From assembly GCA_037367355.1 (NCBI GenBank), contig CM074700.1, forward strand, positions 1,798,001 through 1,862,000: a stretch of DNA of 64,000 bases, given 5' to 3'. This document shows positions 12,601-21,900 of this stretch, piece after piece (positions within the stretch are counted from its first letter, which is position 1; each line of letters starts with the position of its first letter). This DNA comes from Neoscytalidium dimidiatum. Taxonomy: Eukaryota; Ascomycota; Dothideomycetes; Botryosphaeriales; Botryosphaeriaceae. Made by a program: the position numbers and the translations under genes. The notes beneath the pieces were generated by a model. The model was not told the DNA's origin, searched no databases, and saw only the letters and a list, made by a program, of their open reading frames with translations.

Positions 12601-13500
12601 AAACCGATGGACAAACGGAACGAACCAACCAAACGCTAGAACAGTACCTAAGATTCTACCTGAATTACAGGCAAAACAACTGGGTCGAACTCCTACCATT
12701 AGCCCAATACGCGTACAACAGCACATCAACGGAAGCCACACAAACCACGCCCTTCTACGCCAACTACGGATTCGACCCTACTGCCTTCGGAGAACCCCAG
12801 ATCTGCGAAGTACTCGCCCAAAAAGCTATGCTCAGAGCAGACCAGCTACGTGAACTACACCAGGAACTGGCCCGAGACATCAAATTCACCGCATACCGAA
12901 TGGCCATGTACCATGACAGACGGCGCCAGGCGTCGCCGCCCCTGAAGGAGGGGGATAAAGTCTGGCTCCTCAGAAAAAACATCAAAACAACACGATCGAA
13001 CGACAAATTGGACCACAAGAAAATCGGACCCTACCAAATTGAGAAAAAACTTTCACCTGTTTCCTTTAAACTCAGATTGCCAGAACAAGTGGGTATACAC
13101 CCAGTTTTCCACATCTCTTTACTTGAACCCGCACACAGCAACGCCGAACCTGACCCAGAACTTGAAATACACCCCGATGACGCCGACAAAGAATGGGACG
13201 TAGAGAAAATCTTGGATGGAGACTGGATCGACGGTCAATTTAAGTACCTCATCAAATGGGAAGGAGCGGATTCCGCCGGGAACCCGTGGGAACCCTCATG
13301 GGAACCAATCTCTTACCTTAACTGCGAGGAACTCATCCATGAATACCACCGACGAAACCCTGACCGCCCAAACCCAGAGCATCCTCCCACGACGCAAACC
13401 CCGGAGGAGGCGTCAAGGACACCTGAAACTGGTCCACCGGTGCCTCTCGAGGAACCAGCCCGTCGGAACCCGCCACGTCACCACCGCCTGAACCAGATAA
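9672..13500 (+). pseudogene. Gypsy pol polyprotein (PR-RT-RNase H-INT-chromodomain), frameshifted
   Basis: Aspartic protease: LTLIDSASQGNYVS, with active-site triad DSA instead of the usual DTG/DSG. RT: 10250-11139, with YLDDILIYS at about 10830-10860. RNase [15 protein letters not shown] at about 11272-11315. Integrase: an H2C2 end (HGHPGMTRTL ... CDEC) near 12115-12230, then a DDE core (DFITDLP, ITDRDPRF, QTERTNQTLEQ). Chromodomain: WDVEKILDGDW ... WEPSWEPISYL, about 13195-13320. Breaks lie near 10490, 10620, 11140, 11210, 11555-11590 and 12180. Most look like loss of one C or G from a short run. The last intact stretch is 12222-13778, whose end beyond about 13400 is probably just read-through opposite the antisense ORF. 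The chromodomain suggests targeting to histone-marked chromatin. Confidence 0.88.
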
Positions 13501-13968
13501 CAAGGACCCCTGAGCCGCCCGCGCCTCCTGCGCCTCCTCAGCCTCAATGGCCGCCAACTCCCGCTCAAACAACTCCTGACTCCGGGAATCCAGGAAGGAA
13601 AGTGTCCGCAACAGGCGGATCACCTTGGACCGAGAAGTGGCGGTACGACGAACCAAACGTTGAGCCTCCTCTTGCAACCGCTGAATCTCGGCCTCATCCC
13701 TTTCGATCTCGCGCTGGGTCTGCTCAATCTGAGCCCGCACCCGGTCCCGTTGTTGATCCACACGACGAAACTCAATAGGGGAAGCCATGTCAGAAGGAAA
13801 GGAACAAAGGTGGCCTCGCTTGGCACACTCGTAACACCTCTTGGAATCCGGCGACACAAGACAACGAAGACGAGGTCTCTCCACACAAAAGGAACAACGT
13901 CTGGGAGCGTCAGTACCGTTACGAAGGATACGGGCGAGAAGCGCGCGTCGACGAGCGGAACTGGACAT
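13333..13968 (-). CDS. Antisense ORF of the Gypsy element: Cys-cluster plus coiled-coil protein, 211 aa
   Basis: An uninterrupted ATG-started ORF of 636 nt runs opposite to gag-pol and overlaps the 3' end of the pol reading by about 440 bp. Residues about 24-56 hold a regularly spaced cysteine cluster (CSFC ... C ... CYEC ... C) that recalls a zinc-binding module. Residues about 66-150 are a charged Arg/Glu/Gln-rich helix predicted to be a coiled coil. The tail is Gly/Pro-rich. My recollection is that similar Cys-cluster/coiled-coil ORFs occur in many fungal genomes, often near Gypsy repeats, but no function is known to me. A TATAAA sits about 50 bp before the ATG on the minus strand. The ORF is intact while gag-pol on the other strand is broken. 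Confidence 0.7.
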   Translation of the reverse strand: MSSSARRRALLARILRNGTDAPRRCSFCVERPRLRCLVSPDSKRCYECAKRGHLCSFPSDMASPIEFRRVDQQRDRVRAQIEQTQREIERDEAEIQRLQEEAQRLVRRTATSRSKVIRLLRTLSFLDSRSQELFERELAAIEAEEAQEARAAQGSLLSGSGGGDVAGSDGLVPREAPVDQFQVSLTPPPGFASWEDALGLGGQGFVGGIHG

Positions 13969-14017
13969 GACGGCAGAGAAATAATCTCAAGGGAACTAAG
14001 GAGGGAGCTCAACTACC

Positions 14018-14023
14018 TTTATA
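14018..14023 (-). promoter_or_regulatory. TATA box for the antisense ORF
   Basis: TATAAA on the minus strand, 49-55 bp upstream of the ATG at 13968. The 17-bp near-palindrome ACCTTCGGGCCGAAGGT (14028-14044) lies directly upstream of it and could be an operator-like protein site. The assignment is by sequence and spacing only. Confidence 0.5.
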
Positions 14024-14049
14024 CTCGACCTTCGGGCCGAAGGTTGCCT

Positions 14050-14062
14050 AGAGGGGGGATAG
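14050..14062 (+). other. Polypurine tract
   Basis: AGAGGGGGGATAG, purine except for one T, ends exactly where the 3' LTR begins. This is the position of the plus-strand DNA primer of LTR retrotransposons. Confidence 0.75.
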
Positions 14063-14447
14063 TGTTACGGCACAGTCGCCCAGAAAGGCGGATAACGAAA
14101 CCCTACGACTACTCACCGCCCACGTGACCAACTCGGGGCCTAACTCGGCAGAATACCTACCGACACTGATGCACCAGACCACCGCACACTCGCTCAGCAA
14201 AGCTCGGACCACCGATCAGTACTGATCAGTGGGTTAACATTACAGATCACTACTGATCGTACCGATCACTCCATGTATATAGACCACACTCATTTATCGT
14301 AGTTAGGACCCTCGTGGTCAACTTGTCAATTGATTCCTACCCTACTATTGTACGAACCTCCCCTGCCTACCACTGTATTGGCCCCTAGAAAGCCCAAGCT
14401 GCCTGACGACGCGCCTCGACTCCCCCAGAAAGAGTCCCGGCGTAACA
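14063..14447 (+). repeat. 3' LTR (385 bp)
   Basis: Identical on inspection to the LTR at 7904-8288, with the same TGTTAC...GTAACA ends. Identity implies recent insertion, recent conversion between the LTRs, or assembly by copying. Confidence 0.95.
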
Positions 14448-15015
14448 CTTATATGGCTAAATTTAGGCTTAGTATAGGTTTCTCTAGTTACGTTAGCTTG
14501 TTAGGCTTGCTAGGGTCGATATATTCGAATATTTTATCGGATTTAGCCTTGATTCTGATAGTGTTAATCTAGTCTTCCTATTTATTAGGGCTAGTTAGTA
14601 TAACTGGTGCACGTAAGGCTATTATAGCGTATATACTAGTGTTTAACTAGCCTTATATAGCGTAGTCCGTGCGTAAAGGAAGCGTTCCTTAATAAAATAA
14701 CTAAAGAGCTTCGTACTTTTAGGTTCGAAGAAGGCGTACGACTCTCGATTAAGTGCTTAAATACTAGGTGGTAGTAGTAGTAGGATATGCCGATACTACC
14801 GTATATATTGTTGCCTAGATACTATAGGTTAACTTATATATATATATTACTCGGAAGGCATTAATACGCGGGCCGGGCTTATAACTATTAAACTAGTTAG
14901 TTAATGGGGTGCTATATTAAGCAGTAATAATTAGTAGAATAAATAAATTAGTATACTGGTAAAAAATACCGAATAAGGGTAATTATATATATTTAGTATA
15001 CGCTAATAAGTAAGC
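14448..15015 (-). mobile_element. RIP-degraded Copia-type gag fragment
   Basis: AT-rich, CA-poor sequence that reads best on the minus strand. At about 14500-14590 it gives NTIRIKAKSDKIFEYIDPSK, with preceding codons now TAG. This resembles the start of Copia gag polyproteins, where W...IK.KA....WEYIDP is common. It does not continue the integrase interrupted at 7903, so it is a different element from the left flank. The fragment ends near 15015, where normal composition resumes and the NLR gene remnant begins. Confidence 0.5.
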
Positions 15016-15031
15016 GAAATTGGTGGCGGAA

Positions 15032-16417
15032 TTAAGTGTGAAAGGAACGTGCTATAATGGAAAAAACAATGACTGCAACACCAGTGTTTGACACATGCCC
15101 AATGCCATCAATAACAATGAAAGTTTGACTGCTCATTTGTGATTGCTTTGCGTAAGCCATAATCGAGTTCTCCCATAGCTCATATGTTTTGGACCAAGAA
15201 AGGTGTTCGGATGCCTCACACTTCCTTGAGAAGAACTGCGCAAACGCTTTGTTGGACTTGTCCATCGAAAGCTGCCAGATGATTGCGTTCAAAGCCTTCC
15301 GCATCGAGCTCCTGTCCTTTTCATCCTTTTGGAAATAGTAGTAAGCAACGTGCCTCTTTATCTTCGGATCGGCTGGTTTCTGTTGCTGTAGGTGGTTGAT
15401 CACGGCAGCGCACAGATATGCCCTTCCGTAGCCCTCACTGGCTTCCAGTGCTAATACAGACGGAGCCGTAGGACTTTGAGAATTCTCCCAGTCCTTGAGG
15501 TCGTCTCGATCAAAAAGCCATTGTCCGGTTGATTCGGTAATGTCGTTCCAAATTGCACGCTGTGTGTCATGCCAGCTGTGCTGAGAATCATCGATGTTCA
15601 GGGCAGTTTTGATGATTTCTTGGTATCGGTCCATGACCTCGTTTTCGCTTCTCTCGGCATATTTCTTCTGCAGATCCTCCACTCCGAGACCTGTCCTGAG
15701 GGATTCCTTGTGAATGAGAGTGCCCCGCATTCGCTCCTCTTCGACTTGTAGCCTCTCGATTTCTTTCAATTGATCTTTAACCCCGCTATCGTAACGAGCC
15801 AGAGCTTTCGCCACTCGTTCCAGCGGATTTTCTTGATAGACTTCGGTGTAGCGGGAGCAGACTCGGACAAAGCAGCGGAGGAGATTGTTGATAATCTTTT
15901 TGAGACCAACGTCGATTCGTGCCTGAATCTCGGGAGCGTTAAGATAAATGTCGTATCTTTCCAGAAATGGAGTTATTTTGTCGAAGAGTTCCTCCACATC
16001 AGTTTTCTGTGCTTCGTACACCCAGCAGGTATCGATAAGGTAGAATATTGCTGTCGAGCAGAGCTGACTTGGTGGGAACGCCTGGGTTACGGTATCAACC
16101 TCCAAACATTCAAACAGAATACTATGGCCATCGAGGATTCCTTGGCCTCAAGGATTACTACTCACGATGGATGCTCCCGAGGCTGCAAGATTCCCGAGTT
16201 CGACAACACGATCCATGACTTGCTTGACCTTTCTTGTACGGTCTCGGCTCTTTTCGTTTCCAGCCTCGCGTGAGCGGATGTGCTGCAGGACCTGCTCGAT
16301 CGACGGAGCAATACCTAAAGGCTGTCTGCTCGTTGTTTTTTGATACTCCGCCGCCACATTCTCCCACATGCGATCGAAGGAGATATCTTCGCTGTCGTTT
16401 TGTTCCTCCATAGTCAT
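15032..16417 (-). pseudogene. Goodbye-domain NLR (STAND) protein, 3'-truncated
   Basis: Exon 1 is 16417-16166 (ATG at 16417). An 84-bp intron (16165-16082, GTGAGT...CCCAG) joins in phase to exon 2 from 16081, giving 433 residues. The N-terminus (SFDRMWENVAAEY ... AFPPSQLCSTAIFYLID) is a fungal STAND Goodbye domain, a signalling module of incompatibility NLRs. It is followed by a coiled region and the start of a NACHT-like domain. The P-loop position reads EASEGYGRAYL (about residue 300): the GKS/GKT of Walker A is GRA, so nucleotide binding is doubtful. A Walker B-like FIVIDGI follows near residue 408. The protein then stops about 19 residues later at the RIPed repeat, losing the rest of the NACHT and all C-terminal repeats. 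A pseudogene is most likely; a surviving decoy-like short protein is possible. Confidence 0.75.
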
Positions 16418-17730
16418 TATCAAGCTTCACGGAAATGACGGATAGTTAGCAGAGAGAATCCTTTAGAGCAGTGTGAGCGACAAGGTCAGCAGTAGGACGA
16501 GGCTGATGGGAATATATGTCATTTTATTTTCAGCCTCCTAGCTCGCGAGTTCCACATAGCCGGGGCGATGTGCCGCCCCAAGTTGTGCATGGTGGCGTGG
16601 GGCTGCCTCCTCTATGTTCCGAAGGGGTGTGAGGCGTGCATGCGTTGGGGGCCATACAGGCCGTCGGAAGGTATTTACAGCTCAGCCCCAAATTTTCGGC
16701 ACGCATGAGAGACCGGCACACCCCCGGCACACCCCATTGTGGGTTTTATGTGGTTGGTTTGGGTCGAGCCGTGTTGGTTGACAAGGGTAGATGACGTCGC
16801 GTTGGGTGGCGCGCGCCGCTTAATGGACAGTAAGTGGCACGAGAAAAGGGCAGCCCACCCATGCTTTTTGGGGGCCGAAATGGAGGCAGCTCTCAAAGGC
16901 TGAAGGGGCCCATCATCGGTTTCCGGCGCCTATTGATGTCTCACACTGACCCTTACGATACCCAAATGCCGCGAGCTTTGATCGTGCAACTGCGAGTAGT
17001 GCCCCGGGGCCCGTCAACCTTATCCCTTTACGCTGCCTTTCGCACCCGTTCAGATACGTGCAGTACCTAAGCTCACGGCCTGTGAAAAGTTAAATTCGTT
17101 TACACGGTCCAATCCAGGAAAAGCTGAAAGCATTTGCCCAGCATCAAAGGCATATATAGCGTGACACTCCATCTACAGAATATTCAAAGGACTCCAAAAA
17201 TAGTCAAGAATGATCACATAACGTCCGTTCATTCAATATCAGAATCTAACGATCGAACAATAACAGAGGCCGTAATTTAATCATACACCCAAGTATACAT
17301 GCTTGACATATCATATCCAGTCCCGCGCTGCGCAGAGACTACACACAACTATTACGAGCATTACTGTGTAGACAATGATGGCCGGAGACACTGGCGCCCA
17401 GATCCAAGAGCTGCAGCATCGCCTATGCCCACAGAGAGCAACTTCCGCCGGAAGCCTGCTTACCTGAATATCATTCACTACAACCGCTCGGAAGGGGGAG
17501 ACGCCTCCTGGCGCGACTATGATCGAGTTCAAGATTAATGGATGGATTGGGTAGACTGGAGAGTCTGGCAGTGACTGATCAACTGTTCGGGGCCAGTAAG
17601 CCATAAGAACCGTTCTTGAATATGGTAGCCCGTACTTTGACACCAATTCAATCCTGTTTATACAATCTTATTGGTGACACCTTCAGAAATATTAAGGTGA
17701 AATGCGAGAAGACAACAAATAAATGTCACA
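16418..17730. other. Intergenic, no gene recognised
   Basis: About 1.3 kb between the NLR remnant and the HET pseudogene. Short ORFs on both strands show no family resemblance, and I see no tRNA or repeat structure. Composition is normal, not RIPed. Confidence 0.5.
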
Positions 17731-20289
17731 TTATTTAACGATTTTAAACTCCATAGTCCGATACATGCCGTCGAGAATTTCTAATGCCGTAGCACCACAG
17801 CACTCGCCCAGGCTAATCCTTTCATATGCACAAGCTCCAACATCAACAGCCCTGAGAACCAAGAAGTATTCTGTGATCGTCCTGGTGTTCGAGTTCCTCG
17901 CGAGCCGCAAGCAGAATGCACCCTGGGAAGCGCAACCGAGGCGCCCGCCAAGTTCCTGTTGAGCCTGTATTTTGAGATCGGGGTAGGAGTCATGAAACTC
18001 AATTTGTGAGGAAGCAGCAGGGAGTTTGCTCTGCATCATGCCGAAGGTTTCGACTGCCGATGAGATCACCTGACCTCTGACTACAATATATCCAGAAATG
18101 AGCTCTCCCATGATGTCGGGTCCAAGAGGCTCACAACAAGCAGAAAGGAGCTGAGGGAAGGTCTCTACTCGCTGGTTGAGGTTCGTACGATAACATATGG
18201 ATCCTCGCACCGATGCCCATGACTATGTGTGTGCCCGCTATACTGCTGGCCGGTTGGATGGGCTAGGGAAAGTAGCGCACAGCGTGTCCTCGAACAGGGT
18301 TCCGTGCCATAGTCCCGCAAAATACTCATCGTTTGGTCTGAAGGGGGACATCTGTTTTGCTAAACCCGCGAGCGCCGGTAAACGGTCCTTGTTAAACGTG
18401 AGATCCAATGTAAATACTCCTCCACTATGGTGCGCCATCTTTTGAACAGATGTTTGCCTTGTGGAGCGAGTGACAGATAATGGCTGATTTCTGGATGATT
18501 GTCCCATACTTTGTCAAAGTACTGATCCTCGCATTGACACTCACTTTCCTCAAAACATTCCCAGACTACCTCATTAGCCGTAAAGTGTACCACACGTGGA
18601 GACAAAAGCCTTCCCTTATAGACCCATCCTCGCTTGAGGAGAGGGAAGCACGGCAACGCCTTTAGGGAAGAACCTGAGGCAAAGGGCCCGACTAAAGCAA
18701 CAAGCTTCTTTCGACGACGTCCAGACCTGCTTCATGGCCGGGAATCTTTCTCCAGAAATGTGGTATCTTTTGCCGGATAAATAAATCTGCTCGGAGTTGA
18801 CGTGGCTGAAACTGCGGTAACAGGCCAGAGGAGCAACCAGCAGAGCTATCCGCTGCGTGTGTTGCAGCTGGTGTGATAAAAACTATTGCGAAATACACCC
18901 GCCATCTTCGCTGCCTCGTGACACCAGTCATGGGGATCACCTTGGATGATGCAGAGCGCGTCAATCCAAAGGTACCTGGTGTGAAGGCTTCGGGTTATCC
19001 TCACTGCATCTCGAAAGGTTTTCGGAAGGGACTCCAATGGGACTCCGTGTTCCTGGTACTGTCCCAGCGTGTCGATTGAGGTAAAGAATCTACGCTCTGC
19101 GCAAGAGGATCCCCAACAATGACTGAGACAGGCATATTGACCACGTTGTCCCTGTGAACCGCGTAATCTCACTATTTTGTGATCTTCTAGATCAAGGACG
19201 CATGCCGGTAACACCGGGTTTGTATTAGCAGCGCAGTTCGCATGTTTACCCACGCATCCGTATAGTACGGTCTTGATGAAGGTAACGTGGCCATTTTCAT
19301 TGCGCAGCGTGACTACCAGAGTTGAAGTTAGGGCTAGCTTTGCGAGAGGTTAAAAGCCTTGCCGTTGACCTTGACATACACTGCGATTTAGAGAACTGCA
19401 AATGTCGTTGAGCCTCTGCTTTCGAACTTGCGGCCACAAACCACGTCGGATCGTCCTTGCTGGGACTAGTCAAACTCAGATAACCATTCCTGGAGGGTAA
19501 AGGCAGCCGTTCTTCCTCAGGAATGCAGGAAATTATTCCCTCGTACCGGATAGAACACTGGAAGCAACGAGTATTCGGCTCGGCACCACATTCTCGCTCG
19601 AGGTCTTGAAGAGTCACTCTACCACCGAGTCCGGCCTTTCTCTCGTTTCTGCAGAAGAGGTGCCTTTGTCGATCGAATTGCTGCGTTGTACCATATGGGC
19701 TGCCCCGATTGAAGTAGCTGAGGACAATTTTCAGGAGGAACGAAGAGTCTTCGGTTGAATGGTCATTTATCTCGAAGACGTATTCCGTGGCATTGGGACT
19801 TGGGACTGTGAGCGGTCCGCGACTCAGTCGTAAATAATGAAGTTGTTGATGTCCTCAGCTCCAAGCGATGGCATGATAGGTGGGTTCCGGAATCTGGATA
19901 GGGTGGACAAGGCTGGCTTCGGAGGGGACGTCGTCTATGTATATGATTACGTGTGGCTGGGTCAAAGTCCCACTTGGGGCGTAAGCCGTTGAACGTGACG
20001 TGACTATGCAACCTTGCACGCACGTGAAGTAGTAGCAATACTTACCTTCCTACAGTAGGTGGGAAATGGAATCGCCCTTCGCTTTGCGACGAAATGTTCT
20101 CAAAGAAGCAAGAACAGGACTCTGGCACAGATGATTGATGGGCATTTGGAGTAGTTGTGCGGACGCGAATGGCACATGGAATCGATGCCAGTCTGTGACT
20201 GGCGGCTCAATGGTCAAACCACGTAATAATGGGCCTTGAGACGTACTGATAACGACCGTCCCAAGCTGCAGGGGAACAAGGCCCAGCAT
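17731..20289 (-). pseudogene. HET-domain (heterokaryon incompatibility) pseudogene
   Basis: The HET core lies at about 19170-18880: YACLSHCWG, then LPKTFRDAVRITR and RYLWIDALCIIQGDPHDW, the conserved HET motifs. Downstream pieces typical of the family follow in other frames: RGWVYKGRLLSPRVVHF near 18610, DRLPALAGLAKQMSPF near 18370, and a C-terminal part at 18210-17731. Upstream, one frame reads through the family N-terminal region (TEYVFEINDHSTEDSSF) but is closed by a TGA at 19857-19855. Frameshifts fall at the T-run near 18877-18882 and near 18410-18425. With at least three lesions the gene is dead. HET proteins trigger cell death on non-self fusion. Its 5' limit is uncertain; the ATG at 20289 is only a candidate. 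Confidence 0.8.
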
Positions 20290-20421
20290 CTCGGCGGTAT
20301 AGTAAATATAGCGTGAATGTGTTAGAACCTTTACATCCTAAAATCTGTTAGCACACTAGAATCCGATCGAGGAGAATCGTTAGCAAGATGACCAGCCTGA
20401 CTGTCGAAGTCTAAAGGGGGT

Positions 20422-20515
20422 GCAATTCTCCGATGCTCTGATTGGTTGTGACGGAACGCTCATCCAGAGCCGCCTTCCTGCTTCTAACTTGCTCCAAATT
20501 CCTGTTCGTGAATGA
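20422..20515 (+). pseudogene. Possible relic of an FAD-dependent monooxygenase
   Basis: One frame reads SDALIGCDGTLIQSRLPAS, resembling the GD-motif segment (D-x-L-x-G-x-D-G-x-x-S-x-V-R) of FAD-dependent aromatic monooxygenases, followed by the Leu-Pro that often comes next. It ends at a TGA about 12 residues later and nothing else of such an enzyme is seen nearby. The match is short and may be chance. Confidence 0.3.
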
Positions 20516-20786
20516 TGATGACACATTCTCGATCTACACGGAATGGTCATGTATCCATAAGTTCCCCAAATATAATTGACCTCGCTTGTTCAGTCGCAGG
20601 TCCCCGCAGAAATGCTCACACTCGTAACTGATGAAAGAAACAGTCCCAAAAAAGACGCCAAAAAAAAAGGAGTAATACTGAGCCCCAAAGGCGTCATCAT
20701 CGCATGCCGTTTTTGTGTAGTGACACCAATCCCAAAGATACACATACGCACATTGCCAAGTAATCCCCAAGACAAGAGAAGTGTTC

Positions 20787-21900
20787 TCAAGCAGCAGCGA
20801 AGGCTGCTTCTGTTCCGCCATGCATTTCGGCCAATCGTTCTTCTTCCTTGGCTTGACGTGCAGCCTCGGTTTCTCTTCGCAGGGCCTCGAGGTTCCATGT
20901 GTCGTCGTTGTCGTCGTCTTCCTCGCTCTCGCTGTCGTTATTCCAGTCACCCTTCTCGAACAGCGCACGACCGGTTGCCTCCTTGAGTTTCTTGGCCTCC
21001 TCCTCGGCGGCCTTCTTGTCCATACGCTCCTTCTTCCACTTGGCGAACGTCTCGGCGGTGACAGGAGTACCGGGTCCCTGCAGCTTGTGACGCTCCGATT
21101 CCAGAAAGTCCTCGAGGGTCAGCGTGTTCAAGGGTGATTTGTCCATCAAAGCCTTTTCGGCCAGGCGTTGCTCCTTGGTCTTGATGACGAAGCCGGGCGG
21201 TAAAGCGTGCCTATACATGCACTTGTCGCCACCGTTGGGACAAGTCCAGAACCAACCGTACTTCTGATTCTCGATGGCCTCGATGAAGTACTTGCACACC
21301 TTGTCGGTGGTCGTCCGCGGGTTTCCGTGCTTGGACTTGACGACGTCGCGCAGCTTCTCTTCGTCCCAGTTGGACATATCATCGTTCTTCTTCTCCTCTT
21401 CCTCTTTCTCGCGAGTGTCGGCGTATAGCGACTTCTTCTCCGTCTTGCGCTCGATGGACAGGTCATGCGAGAACTTGCATTTTTTACCTGCATAGCCGCA
21501 AGGCAAAATCGACGTCAGCAGCAGCAACAAACCTCGCCCGTCAATTCCATTCTAACAGCAGTGTCAGCAGCTCACCTTTGTCGCAGTGCCCCTTCTTGAA
21601 AAACTGGCATACGACCGTCTTGGGATCGACGCCGAAGGGCACCTTCTGGACCTGAACGGGCTTGAACAGCTCGGCGGCCTCCTTGCGGGCCTGCTCTGCG
21701 GCCTTCTTCTCGGCCTCGCGCTGCGCCTTCTCCGCCTCCTTGCGCTTCTGATCGGGGGTTTTGGAAGACGATTGGGCGGCCTGGATCTGCTTGATCTGTC
21801 TCTGCGCAGCGCCACCCTTCTTGTTTTTCATGCCAAAGGTCTTGTCGACCGCAGCCTTGGACGCCTTGGGCTGATTCTTGTCTTGCTTCTTGGGCGGCAT
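20787..21900 (-). CDS. TMA46: Tma46/DFRP1 (ZC3H15 family) translation-associated CCCH zinc-finger protein
   Basis: Exon 1 is 21900-21576 and exon 2 is 21487-20787, with an 88-bp intron (GTGAGC...GCAG) that splits the first zinc finger; the product is 341 aa, close to yeast Tma46. The family binds and stabilises the DRG-type GTPase Rbg1 and associates with ribosomes. The N-terminus (MPPKKQDKNQPKASK) is the conserved basic head, followed by a long Ala/Lys/Glu-rich helix. Two CCCH fingers follow: C-X7-C-X5-C-X3-H at about residue 98 (CQFFKKGHCDKGKKCKFSH) and C-X17-C-X6-C-X3-H near residue 165. The DFRP region with LTLEDFLESERHKL comes next, then an acidic tail. It is divergent from OST4, with about 630 bp between starts. 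Confidence 0.93.

Larger units (their letters stand above)
7904..14447 (+). mobile_element. Ty3/Gypsy LTR retrotransposon (chromovirus), un-RIPed, with identical LTRs
   Basis: The element runs from one 385-bp LTR to another with no difference that I could see between them. It carries gag (CCHC), protease, RT, RNase H, a DDE integrase and a chromodomain in the Gypsy order, then a polypurine tract abutting the 3' LTR. Base composition is balanced and CA/TG are normal, in stark contrast to both flanks, so it arrived after the RIP wave or escaped it. Gag-pol is interrupted by several single-base frameshifts. No target-site duplication is present: the five bases before the 5' LTR are AGAAT and those after the 3' LTR are CTTAT. 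A complete antisense ORF lies in the 3' region. Confidence 0.93.

Noticed and set aside
13660..14127. 155-codon plus-strand ORF near the 3' LTR
   Set aside because: It is the complement of the better-supported antisense ORF and runs into the LTR; no domain features.
20781..21137. Leu/Val-rich plus-strand frames opposite TMA46 suggesting membrane proteins
   Set aside because: They are complements of the Glu/Lys-rich Tma46 helices.
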